Part shown: positions 33,664 to 40,542 of the stretch, piece by piece
Layout of the letters: each line of letters opens with the position of its first letter
Position numbering within the stretch: the stretch's first letter is position 1
DNA from: an uncultured Chryseobacterium sp.
Lineage (GTDB): Bacteria; Bacteroidota; Bacteroidia; Flavobacteriales; Weeksellaceae
DNA: 64,000 bases
Direction of reading: 5' to 3'
Assembly (NCBI RefSeq): GCF_936933875.1
Contig: NZ_CAKZIK010000070.1
Coordinates: 1 to 64,000, forward strand
Translations under genes and position numbers: made by a program
The notes under the pieces: generated by a model
The model's input: only the letters and a program-made list of their open reading frames with translations
What the model was told of the DNA's origin: nothing
The model's database searches: none

Positions 33664-35025
33664 ATGAATTTTCAAGAGATACATCAGTCGCAGCAGGAAT
33701 TTTTCAAAACACAAAAAACAAAGAACATCAAGTTCCGGAAAATGTATCTGGAAAAACTGAAAAGTGTCATCATCAAAAATGAAAGACTGCTCTATGAAGC
33801 CATTTATGCAGATTTCGGAAAATCTAAATTCGATACTTTCACTACAGAAATTTCCTTCGTCATCAAAGACATCGACTATAACCTGAAACATCTGAACAGT
33901 TTTGCTTCACCTAAAAAAGTGAAAACCAATATCGTTAATCAGTTAGGAAGCAGCAGAATTTACAATGAACCTTTGGGTTGTGTTCTCGTTATCGGAGCCT
34001 GGAATTATCCTTACCAACTTTCGCTCTCCCCTCTTGTTTCAGCAATTGCAGCCGGAAACTGCGCGATTTTGAAACCGAGCGAAATAGCAGAAAATACCAT
34101 GAAAGCCATGGCAAAAATGATTAATGAAAATTTCCCGAGTGATTATCTTTACGTTGCAGAAGGCGGCATTGAAGAAACCACTGAAATTTTAAAATTAAAA
34201 TTCGATAAAATATTTTTCACAGGAAGTCCAAAAGTTGGGAAAATTATCTATGAAGCTGCTGCGAAAAATTTAACGCCGGTAACATTGGAACTAGGCGGAA
34301 AATCTCCGGCGATTGTTACCGAAAATGCAAACTTTGAAGTTGCTGCGAAACGGATTGTTTGGGGCAAATTTTTAAACGCAGGACAAACCTGCGTTGCTCC
34401 GGATTACGTTTTAGTGGACGAAAAAGTGAAAGACAAATTTCTTGAATATGTAAAAAGTTTTATTAAAACTTTCGATTATCAGCCACAAAGTGAACATTAC
34501 ACGAGAATTATCAATGATAGAAATTTCGACCGACTTCTGAATTTCATCGATAAAGACAAAATATATTACGGCGGAAATACGGACCGCGAAAAACTTTACA
34601 TTGAACCAACTGTTCTGAACAATGTTTCGTGGGACGACTTTGTGATGCAGGAAGAAATTTTCGGACCTATTTTACCGGTGGTAAGCTATAAAATTTTTAA
34701 TGAAGCGTTAAATAAAATCACTGAAGGTGAAAAACCTTTAGCTGCGTATATTTTCACAGAGAAGAACGAAGAAAAACGAATGTTTACAGAGAAAATATCT
34801 TTCGGAGGAGGCTGTATAAATGATGTAATGATGCATCTAAGCAACGACCATCTTCCTTTTGGAGGTATCGGAAATTCCGGAATTGGCAACTACCACGGAA
34901 AATTTGGTTTCGAAACATTTTCCCACCAAAAAGCAGTGCTGAACAGAGCAACTTGGGGAGAACCCAACTTTAAATATCCTCCATACACAGAAGATAAACT
35001 GAAGTGGATCAAGAAAGTACTTTAA
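33664..35025 (+). CDS. Aldehyde dehydrogenase (class 3-like)
   Basis: NAD(P)-dependent aldehyde dehydrogenase, 453 residues, short like class 3 (fatty aldehyde/ALDH3) members. Features: GCVLVIGAWNYPYQLSLSP, the cofactor region KPSEIAENT and FTGSPKVGK, Glu in LELGGKSPAIV, and the nucleophile Cys in NAGQTCVAPDY. The C-terminus has FGGIGNSGIGNYHGKFGFETFSH, as in ALDH3. Class 3 enzymes usually oxidise medium- or long-chain aldehydes, which would fit the adjacent SDR. A full-consensus promoter lies just upstream and a bidirectional terminator just downstream. Confidence 0.92.
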   Translation: MNFQEIHQSQQEFFKTQKTKNIKFRKMYLEKLKSVIIKNERLLYEAIYADFGKSKFDTFTTEISFVIKDIDYNLKHLNSFASPKKVKTNIVNQLGSSRIYNEPLGCVLVIGAWNYPYQLSLSPLVSAIAAGNCAILKPSEIAENTMKAMAKMINENFPSDYLYVAEGGIEETTEILKLKFDKIFFTGSPKVGKIIYEAAAKNLTPVTLELGGKSPAIVTENANFEVAAKRIVWGKFLNAGQTCVAPDYVLVDEKVKDKFLEYVKSFIKTFDYQPQSEHYTRIINDRNFDRLLNFIDKDKIYYGGNTDREKLYIEPTVLNNVSWDDFVMQEEIFGPILPVVSYKIFNEALNKITEGEKPLAAYIFTEKNEEKRMFTEKISFGGGCINDVMMHLSNDHLPFGGIGNSGIGNYHGKFGFETFSHQKAVLNRATWGEPNFKYPPYTEDKLKWIKKVL

Positions 35026-35030
35026 ATAAA

Positions 35031-35060
35031 AAAACGGTAAAAATTTACCGGTTTTGTTTT
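35031..35060. terminator. Bidirectional intrinsic terminator
   Basis: CGGTAAA-AA-TTTACCG stem (35035-35050) followed by GTTTT/TTTTTT, with an A run upstream that serves the minus strand. It separates the convergent aldehyde dehydrogenase and thioredoxin-family genes. Confidence 0.8.
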
Positions 35061-35061
35061 T

Positions 35062-35655
35062 TTATGATTTAGGAACCCAAGTGTTGAAAAACTCTTTTAC
35101 TTTTTCAATACTATAGCCTTTTCCTTCTTCCAAAACTGCACTGTCTTGAGTATGGATTTGCTTTCCATTTTTATCCAAAACAATGAAAACAGGATATCCA
35201 TATTTTTCTCCTGGATTTCCGAACTTCGCAAAAATCTTTTCGTTTTTGTTCTCAGGTGAAAAATTTAAGTGATAATACAAATAGTTTTTGTCCACAATTT
35301 CTTTAAGTTCAGGGGTTTCCTGAACGAAATTATTAAAACGCAAACACCAGATACACCAGTTTCCACCCGCTTGTAGAATAATATTTTTGTTTTCTTTTTT
35401 AGCCTGCGCAACCAATTTTGCAATATCTGCTTCTGCGTTGGCTTTTGCATCGTAAGGTTTTGGAAGTTTTGCTTTTTCTTCGGCAGCTGCTTTCTTTTTC
35501 GCTTCAGCTATTGCAACACTGTCGGTTTTTACCAATAAAGATTTATCGGTTTCTCCTTTGCTTTCTATTTTAATGTCTTCAGTTTTTTGTGAATAAGCCA
35601 AAGAGCCTATCAACAAAGTACTGAAAACACCAATTTTAAATATTTTGTTTTTCAT
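35062..35655 (-). CDS. Exported thioredoxin-family protein
   Basis: Periplasmic thiol-disulfide protein of 197 residues. A signal peptide (MKNKIFKIGVFSTLLIGSLAYSQ) is followed by an Ala/Lys/Glu-rich linker (AEAKKKAAAEEKAKLPKPYDAK), then a thioredoxin-like domain with the redox motif GGNWCIWCLRF (Cys-Ile-Trp-Cys) and the cis-Pro region KYGYPVFIVLDKNGK. The substrate is unknown. Possible roles are reduction of cytochrome or other extracytoplasmic thiols. A TACTTTTG promoter element lies upstream. It is divergent from the acyltransferase gene. Confidence 0.88.
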   Translation of the reverse strand: MKNKIFKIGVFSTLLIGSLAYSQKTEDIKIESKGETDKSLLVKTDSVAIAEAKKKAAAEEKAKLPKPYDAKANAEADIAKLVAQAKKENKNIILQAGGNWCIWCLRFNNFVQETPELKEIVDKNYLYYHLNFSPENKNEKIFAKFGNPGEKYGYPVFIVLDKNGKQIHTQDSAVLEEGKGYSIEKVKEFFNTWVPKS

Positions 35656-35673
35656 TTTCTAAATTTTACTGTT

Positions 35674-35681
35674 CAAAAGTA
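35674..35681 (-). promoter_or_regulatory. Putative -7 promoter element for the thioredoxin-family gene
   Basis: On the minus strand TACTTTTG fits TAnnTTTG, about 19 bases before the ATG. Just upstream is the inverted repeat AGAGAT-TTT-ATCTCT (35681-35695), which could be an operator for this divergent region. Confidence 0.45.
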
Positions 35682-35726
35682 GAGATTTTATCTCTGCAAA
35701 AATGAAACCCAACTGTTATTTATTGT

Positions 35727-35734
35727 TAAATTTG
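35727..35734 (+). promoter_or_regulatory. Putative -7 promoter element for the acyltransferase gene
   Basis: TAAATTTG is nine bases upstream of the ATG at 35744. This supports the 35744 start over the in-frame ATG at 35702, which lies upstream of the promoter. No -33 TTTG. Confidence 0.5.
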
Positions 35735-35743
35735 CAATCTTGT

Positions 35744-36622
35744 ATGAATTTTTTATTTAACATCGTTTTACTTTTTTCCCGTCTCCCTCTGAAAATCCAT
35801 TATATTTTTTCGGATCTTATCTTCTTTTTGAACTGGTATCTTGTAGGATATCGCAAGAAAATTGTGCGCGAAAATATCCAGAAATCTTTTCCAAAAAAAA
35901 ACGCTGAAGAAGTAAAGGAAATTAGCAAAAAATTCTTCAAAAATTTCTCGGATTATATTGTGGAAACTATCCGTTCTTTTACGATTTCGGATAAAGAACT
36001 TCGGGTGAGAGTTCAGCATATTAATCAGGATTTATTTCATGATGCAAAAGCAGAACAAAAAAACATCATTCTTTTAGCCGGACACGTTTTCAACTGGGAA
36101 TGGTTCAATGCTTTAGCAACGATTATTCCTCAGGAACATTGTCATCCTGTTTACCGAAAAGTACAGAGCGAATTTTGGGAAAATCAGGTCAAAAAAATCA
36201 GAAACAGCTTTGGAAACGAAGCATTGGAAGCCAATGAAGTCATGCGTCATATTTTCCGAAATAAGAATGACGGAAATTCTGTATATATGTTTGTTGCAGA
36301 CCAAACTCCGCATGTGGACAATGTTGATATTGGTGTGAAATTTCTGAACCAAGAAACTCCTGTTTTCAATGGCTACGACAGATTGGCGACAAGAATGGAT
36401 CTCGCTTTTATTTATTGTGAAATGAAGAAAGTAAAGCGCGGTTTCTATCAAATTAATTACTACAGGATTGAACCGGATGCTGAAAAATTTACCGATAACG
36501 AAGTCGTGATTAAATTCCATAAATTGTTGGAAAATACGATCAATAAAAGACCCGACAATTATTTGTGGTCGCACAGAAAATGGAAATATAGCCATGCAAT
36601 TAAAAGAATGGTTGGTTTATAA
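35744..36622 (+). CDS. Lipid A biosynthesis/lysophospholipid acyltransferase family protein
   Basis: HtrB/LpxL-like acyltransferase, 292 residues, probably adding a secondary acyl chain to lipid A or another membrane lipid. An N-terminal hydrophobic anchor (FLFNIVLLFSRLPLKIHYIF...) precedes the catalytic domain. The acyltransferase motif His-x4-Glu is present in AGHVFNWEWF. YMFVADQTPHVDN and YDRLATRMDLAFIY are the next conserved blocks. The stop overlaps the start of the glycosyltransferase gene (TAATG), which indicates translational coupling. The shared context with a glycosyltransferase supports an envelope lipid or LPS role. Confidence 0.87.
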   Translation: MNFLFNIVLLFSRLPLKIHYIFSDLIFFLNWYLVGYRKKIVRENIQKSFPKKNAEEVKEISKKFFKNFSDYIVETIRSFTISDKELRVRVQHINQDLFHDAKAEQKNIILLAGHVFNWEWFNALATIIPQEHCHPVYRKVQSEFWENQVKKIRNSFGNEALEANEVMRHIFRNKNDGNSVYMFVADQTPHVDNVDIGVKFLNQETPVFNGYDRLATRMDLAFIYCEMKKVKRGFYQINYYRIEPDAEKFTDNEVVIKFHKLLENTINKRPDNYLWSHRKWKYSHAIKRMVGL

Positions 36623-37599
36623 TGCAGAATGAAATGAAAAAAGTAGCCATCGCCATCCTGAACTGGAACGGAAAAAACTGGTTGGAAAAATTTCTTCCGT
36701 CCGTCATTCAGCATTCTGCGGAAGCGGAAATTTATGTGATTGACAATGCTTCCACTGATGATTCTGTTCAGTTTCTTCAAAGCCATTTTCCTTCAGTAAA
36801 GATTGTTGAAAATGAAAAAAATACCGGTTTTGCAGGAGGTTACAACGAAGGTTTAAAAAAAATTGATGAGGAAATCTATTGTCTTCTGAACTCGGACGTG
36901 GAAGTGACGGAAAACTGGATTTCTCCTGTTTTAAATTTATTTGAATCTGATCCAAATATTGCCGCAATTCAACCTAAAGTGCTTTCCTACGAGCGAAAGG
37001 ACGAGTTCGAATTTGCCGGAGCTGCCGGTGGAATGATTGATAATTTAGGGTATCCGTATTGCAGAGGACGAATTTTCGAAAAAACGGAAAAAGATAATGG
37101 ACAATACAATGATGAAACAGAAATTTTCTGGGCTTCAGGTTGTGCGATGTTTATCCGTTCAAAAGATTTTTGGACACAAAATGGTTTCGATGAACGGTTT
37201 TTCGCCCATCAGGAAGAAATTGATCTCTGCTGGAGACTGAAAAATTCGGGACGAAAAATTTACTATACTGGAAAGTCTACCGTTTATCACGTTGGTGGCG
37301 GAACTTTAAATAAACAAAAACCACAGAAAACCTATCTCAACATTAGAAACAATCTTTCGATGTTGGCAAAAAATCTGCCTTTTCCTAAAGTGATTTGGTT
37401 GATTTTTTTCAGACTTTGTCTCGATGGAATTGCAGGAATTTATTTCGGTCTGAAGGATGGTTTCCCTCATCTTTGGGCAGTTGTAAGAGCGCATTTTAGC
37501 TTCTATGCACAACTTCCCGGAACTTTTAAAAGAAGGGGAACAAAACAGCACAAAGATTATTATCAAAGCAGATGGATCATCTTCAAACATTTTCTTTAA
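36622..37599 (+). CDS. Glycosyltransferase family 2 protein
   Basis: GT-A-fold glycosyltransferase of 325 residues. The nucleotide-sugar site is visible: VAIAILNWNGKNWL, VIDNASTDDSVQFL, and a DXD-like SDVEVTENW. A downstream FWASGCAMFIRS and HQEEIDLCWRLKNSG match rhamnosyl- or galactofuranosyl-type GT2 members. A C-terminal hydrophobic/amphipathic stretch may attach it to the membrane. It starts within the stop of the acyltransferase and ends three bases before an exonuclease gene, forming a three-gene operon. Sugar and acceptor are unknown; an LPS or glycolipid role is inferred from the first gene. Confidence 0.87.
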   Translation: MQNEMKKVAIAILNWNGKNWLEKFLPSVIQHSAEAEIYVIDNASTDDSVQFLQSHFPSVKIVENEKNTGFAGGYNEGLKKIDEEIYCLLNSDVEVTENWISPVLNLFESDPNIAAIQPKVLSYERKDEFEFAGAAGGMIDNLGYPYCRGRIFEKTEKDNGQYNDETEIFWASGCAMFIRSKDFWTQNGFDERFFAHQEEIDLCWRLKNSGRKIYYTGKSTVYHVGGGTLNKQKPQKTYLNIRNNLSMLAKNLPFPKVIWLIFFRLCLDGIAGIYFGLKDGFPHLWAVVRAHFSFYAQLPGTFKRRGTKQHKDYYQSRWIIFKHFL

Positions 37600-37602
37600 A
37601 AC

Positions 37603-38160
37603 ATGATTGATTTCTGCGCTATTGATTTTGAAACTGCCACTCACGAGCGAAATTCCGCCTGTGAAATGGGAATTTGCGTGGTAGAAAACGGAGAAATAGT
37701 TGCGACCAAAACATGGCTCATTAAACCACCAAGTTTCCCATATTTTCATCCAAGAAATATAGATGTTCACGGAATTACTCCGGAAGATGTTCAGGACGCT
37801 CCTACTTTCGACGAAATTTGGCATGAAGCAGAAAACCTTATGTACGGAAATCTGATGATTGCACATAACGCGTCTTTCGATGCGGGAGTTTTGCGCAGCT
37901 GCCTTGATTATTATGGTTTTTTCAAACCAAAACTGAATTATATTTGTTCAATTTCAATCGCCAAAAAATCCTGGAAAAATCTTCCTCGTTACGGCCTGAA
38001 AAGTTTAGCAGAACATCATGCAATAAACTTCAACCACCACAGAGCCGGAGACGACGCCGAAGTGTGTGCGAAGATTTCTTTATTAGCGTTTCAGAATTTA
38101 ATGTTGACCAGAAATGAGGAAGTACGGCAAGTATTAGGAAAAAGCCTGAAAGTATTATAG
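37603..38160 (+). CDS. DEDDh 3'-5' exonuclease (DnaQ/epsilon-like)
   Basis: Single-domain exonuclease of 185 residues in the DnaQ superfamily. The four acidic residues and His are visible: IDFETAT (Asp, Glu), NASFDAGVL (Asp), and NHHRAGDDAEVC (His, Asp). IDVHGITPEDVQDAP is the usual block between motifs I and II. It could degrade DNA or RNA ends or proofread for a polymerase; sequence alone does not decide. It is oddly placed as the last gene of an acyltransferase-glycosyltransferase operon. A terminator hairpin follows. Confidence 0.87.
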   Translation: MIDFCAIDFETATHERNSACEMGICVVENGEIVATKTWLIKPPSFPYFHPRNIDVHGITPEDVQDAPTFDEIWHEAENLMYGNLMIAHNASFDAGVLRSCLDYYGFFKPKLNYICSISIAKKSWKNLPRYGLKSLAEHHAINFNHHRAGDDAEVCAKISLLAFQNLMLTRNEEVRQVLGKSLKVL

Positions 38161-38186
38161 AAAAAAGCAGACTTCAAAAGCCTGCT
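38161..38186 (-). terminator. Terminator between exonuclease and apaG genes
   Basis: AGCAG-A-CTT-CAA-AAG-C-CTGCT stem-loop with one mismatch. On the minus strand a T6 run follows, so it mainly serves apaG. Confidence 0.7.
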
Positions 38187-38208
38187 CATTTATATCAATG
38201 TGATTTGG

Positions 38209-38595
38209 TTAGTTACTGAAAACTTCCGCCATCAAACTGAATTTTGGAATTTCAATTTCAATATTTTCCTGAGTATCCTGATTTACGCAGAGATATTTTC
38301 CACTCATATTTCCTACACCGGAATGCAGGACAACGTTGGAAAAATACCTGAAGTCATCACCCGGTAAAATCTCCGGTGTTAAACCAATAACGCCATCACC
38401 CGAAACTTCTGTGAAACCGTTGCCAATATCGTAAATCAGCCATTTTCTCTTCAAAAGTTTAATGGGATGTTCCCCAAGATTTTCGATGGTAATATTATAT
38501 CTGAATACAAAACGGTTTTCGGCCGGAAAACTGTTCTTAATATCGTATTCCGGAGTTACTGAAACCTTAATGTTAAAAGTAGTTTTTGTAAACAT
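38209..38595 (-). CDS. apaG: ApaG (FN3-like domain) protein
   Basis: ApaG family protein of 128 residues, a small beta-sandwich whose biochemical role is unclear; in E. coli it is linked to Ap4A metabolism, and eukaryotic homologues act in F-box proteins. Features: TFNIKVSVTPEYD near the N-terminus, YNITIENLGEHPIKLLKRKWLIYD, GDGVIGLTPEILPGDDFRY and GVGNMSGKYLCVN. The start at 38595 (MFTKTTFN) is chosen over an in-frame ATG at 38622 because the latter falls in the upstream terminator region. It is probably a single gene. Confidence 0.92.
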   Translation of the reverse strand: MFTKTTFNIKVSVTPEYDIKNSFPAENRFVFRYNITIENLGEHPIKLLKRKWLIYDIGNGFTEVSGDGVIGLTPEILPGDDFRYFSNVVLHSGVGNMSGKYLCVNQDTQENIEIEIPKFSLMAEVFSN

Positions 38596-38621
38596 CCTAA
38601 TTAATTTTTTAAAATAATACA

Positions 38622-38651
38622 AAAATCCCGCCTTTTTATTGACGGGATTTT
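38622..38651 (-). terminator. Intrinsic terminator after sucB
   Basis: AAAATCCCG...CGGGATTTT with a 12-base loop and T-rich sequence on the minus strand. It lies between the sucB stop and apaG. Confidence 0.8.
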
Positions 38652-38679
38652 AATTTTATATGAATTTTTCTTAATTCTG

Positions 38680-39945
38680 CTATAATTCAAGCGCTTTACG
38701 CTCGTCGCCTCCCATCAAATGTTCAACCGGATTGTCAATGGCTTCTTTCACTGCAACAAGGAATCCTACAGACTCTCTACCATCAATAATTCTATGGTCA
38801 TAAGACATTGCAAGATACATCATTGGTCTAATAACAACCTGTCCGTCAACAGCCACCGGTCTTTGGATAATGTTGTGCATTCCCAAAATTGCAGATTGCG
38901 GAGGATTGATAATTGGTGTTGAAAGCATCGAACCGAAAACTCCACCATTGGTAATTGTGAAAGTTCCGCCTGTCATTTCATCAACGGTAATTTTTCCGTC
39001 TCTTACTCTTTCAGCAAGGCTTTTAATTCCACCTTCAACTCCTCTGAAAGTCATATTTTCAGCATTTCTCAATACCGGAACCATTAAACCTTTAGGTCCT
39101 GAAACTGCTACCGAAATATCACAGAAATCATAATTTACTTTGAAATCTCCATCCAAAGAAGCATTCACGTCCGGATACATCTGCAAAGCCCTTGTAACCG
39201 CCTTTGTGAAGAAGGACATAAATCCTAAACCGATACCGTGTTTTGCTGCGAATTCGTCTTTATATTGTTTTCTGATTCTGAAAATTTCGGACATATCAAC
39301 TTCGTTGAAAGTCGTCAACATTGCAGTTTCGTTTTTCACTGAAACCAATCTTGCTGCCAATTTTCTTCTTAGAACTGAAAGTTTTGTCGTTGTAGTTCCT
39401 CTGCTTCCTGAGGTTGAAGCAGCAGTTCCCATTGCAGGAACAGCAGCAACCGATGCGTCTTCCTTAGTAATTCTTCCGCCTTTTCCTGTACCGGAAACCT
39501 GTGAAGCGTCAATTCCTTTTTCATCAAGAATTTTCTTTGCAGCCGGAGATGGAGTTCCAGTCGCATAAGTTGCAGCAGTTGGTTTTTCAGCTTCCTGAAC
39601 AACTGCAGGTTTTTCCACTACTTTTGCTTCAGCTTGGGGAGCTTCTGCATTTCCGTCAGTTTTTGGAACTTCCTGAACAGGAGCAACTGAACCTTCCGGT
39701 TTTGCAGCATCCATATCGATTAAGCAAACAACCTGTCCAACCTGTACTACTTCTCCTTCTTCAGCTTTCAAAGTAATTACACCACTTTGTTCTGCCGGAA
39801 GTTCAAGTGTAGCTTTATCGGAATCCACTTCTGCGATAGGCTGGTCTTTTTCTACATAATCACCGTCTTTCACCAACCAGGTTGCAATTTCAACTTCTGT
39901 GATTGATTCTCCCGGTGAAGGGACTTTCATTTCTAATATTGACAT
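38680..39945 (-). CDS. sucB: 2-oxoglutarate dehydrogenase E2, dihydrolipoyllysine succinyltransferase
   Basis: E2 core of the 2-oxoglutarate dehydrogenase complex of the TCA cycle. Domains in order: one lipoyl domain with lipoylated Lys44 in VDSDKATLEL, a flexible Ala/Pro/Glu/Val-rich linker, the E3-binding domain (TPSPAAKKILDEKGID near 125-160), a second linker, and the catalytic acyltransferase domain ending in YDHRIIDGRESVGFL (catalytic His and Asp). Length of 421 residues is normal. It follows sucA on the same strand but is separated from it by a gene of unknown function, with 23 bases between that gene's stop and the sucB ATG. Confidence 0.95.
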   Translation of the reverse strand: MSILEMKVPSPGESITEVEIATWLVKDGDYVEKDQPIAEVDSDKATLELPAEQSGVITLKAEEGEVVQVGQVVCLIDMDAAKPEGSVAPVQEVPKTDGNAEAPQAEAKVVEKPAVVQEAEKPTAATYATGTPSPAAKKILDEKGIDASQVSGTGKGGRITKEDASVAAVPAMGTAASTSGSRGTTTTKLSVLRRKLAARLVSVKNETAMLTTFNEVDMSEIFRIRKQYKDEFAAKHGIGLGFMSFFTKAVTRALQMYPDVNASLDGDFKVNYDFCDISVAVSGPKGLMVPVLRNAENMTFRGVEGGIKSLAERVRDGKITVDEMTGGTFTITNGGVFGSMLSTPIINPPQSAILGMHNIIQRPVAVDGQVVIRPMMYLAMSYDHRIIDGRESVGFLVAVKEAIDNPVEHLMGGDERKALEL

Positions 39946-39968
39946 CGGATATATTTTTTTAATATTTA

Positions 39969-40538
39969 TTAATTAAGTTCTTTCAAAAATTTTTCAGGGA
40001 TAAATTGCTTTAAAATTGGAATTTGTTTTTTTTCGATAACCGTAAATTTCCAATTTTTAAAATCTGATGAATTAGCTACTGTAATTTTTGTAGTGTTTAT
40101 CTCAAAAAAATCAGTTTTTTCATTATAGCGCACCTGATTATAACCAAACTCACCTTGCAATGCTGCCAACAAATCCTTAGGTTTTACCTTAGAATCCTTG
40201 AATTTCATATCAAGTCTTTGATTATAAATTAGTTTTAAATATTTTTTTCCGTTTTCATTTACCACATTCTCATCGATGATTATATTTTCAGGAGGATGCA
40301 TTCTAAATTCCATTTCAGGAGCATTCATCACCATCTCCATCATTTCGATTAATTGCTCCTTTGGAACTATTTTAAAAAAATCTTCATTTGCATACAGATC
40401 CATTGCTTTCTTAAAATCCTTATTAGAAATCAATGAATTATAATCCCGAAATTGTTTTTCCACATGAGTTTTCAAATTCTGTCCAAAAAATAGGGCAGAA
40501 AAAAGAATAAACAGTAAAAGAAAAATATTTTTGGTCAT
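39969..40538 (-). CDS. Exported protein of unknown function between sucA and sucB
   Basis: A 189-residue protein. The N-terminus MTKNIFLLLFILFSALFFGQ is a clear signal peptide with cleavage near FGQN. The mature part is rich in charged and aromatic residues, with VEKQFRDYNSLISNKDFKKAMDLY near the N-terminus and repeated Lys/Ile/Phe-rich strands after it; this could be an NTF2-like or similar small alpha+beta fold, but I do not recognise the family. There are no cysteines. It starts four bases after the sucA stop and ends 23 bases before sucB, so it is translated from the sucAB transcript. Why an exported protein sits inside this operon is unclear. Confidence 0.8.
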   Translation of the reverse strand: MTKNIFLLLFILFSALFFGQNLKTHVEKQFRDYNSLISNKDFKKAMDLYANEDFFKIVPKEQLIEMMEMVMNAPEMEFRMHPPENIIIDENVVNENGKKYLKLIYNQRLDMKFKDSKVKPKDLLAALQGEFGYNQVRYNEKTDFFEINTTKITVANSSDFKNWKFTVIEKKQIPILKQFIPEKFLKELN

Positions 40539-40542
40539 AAAA

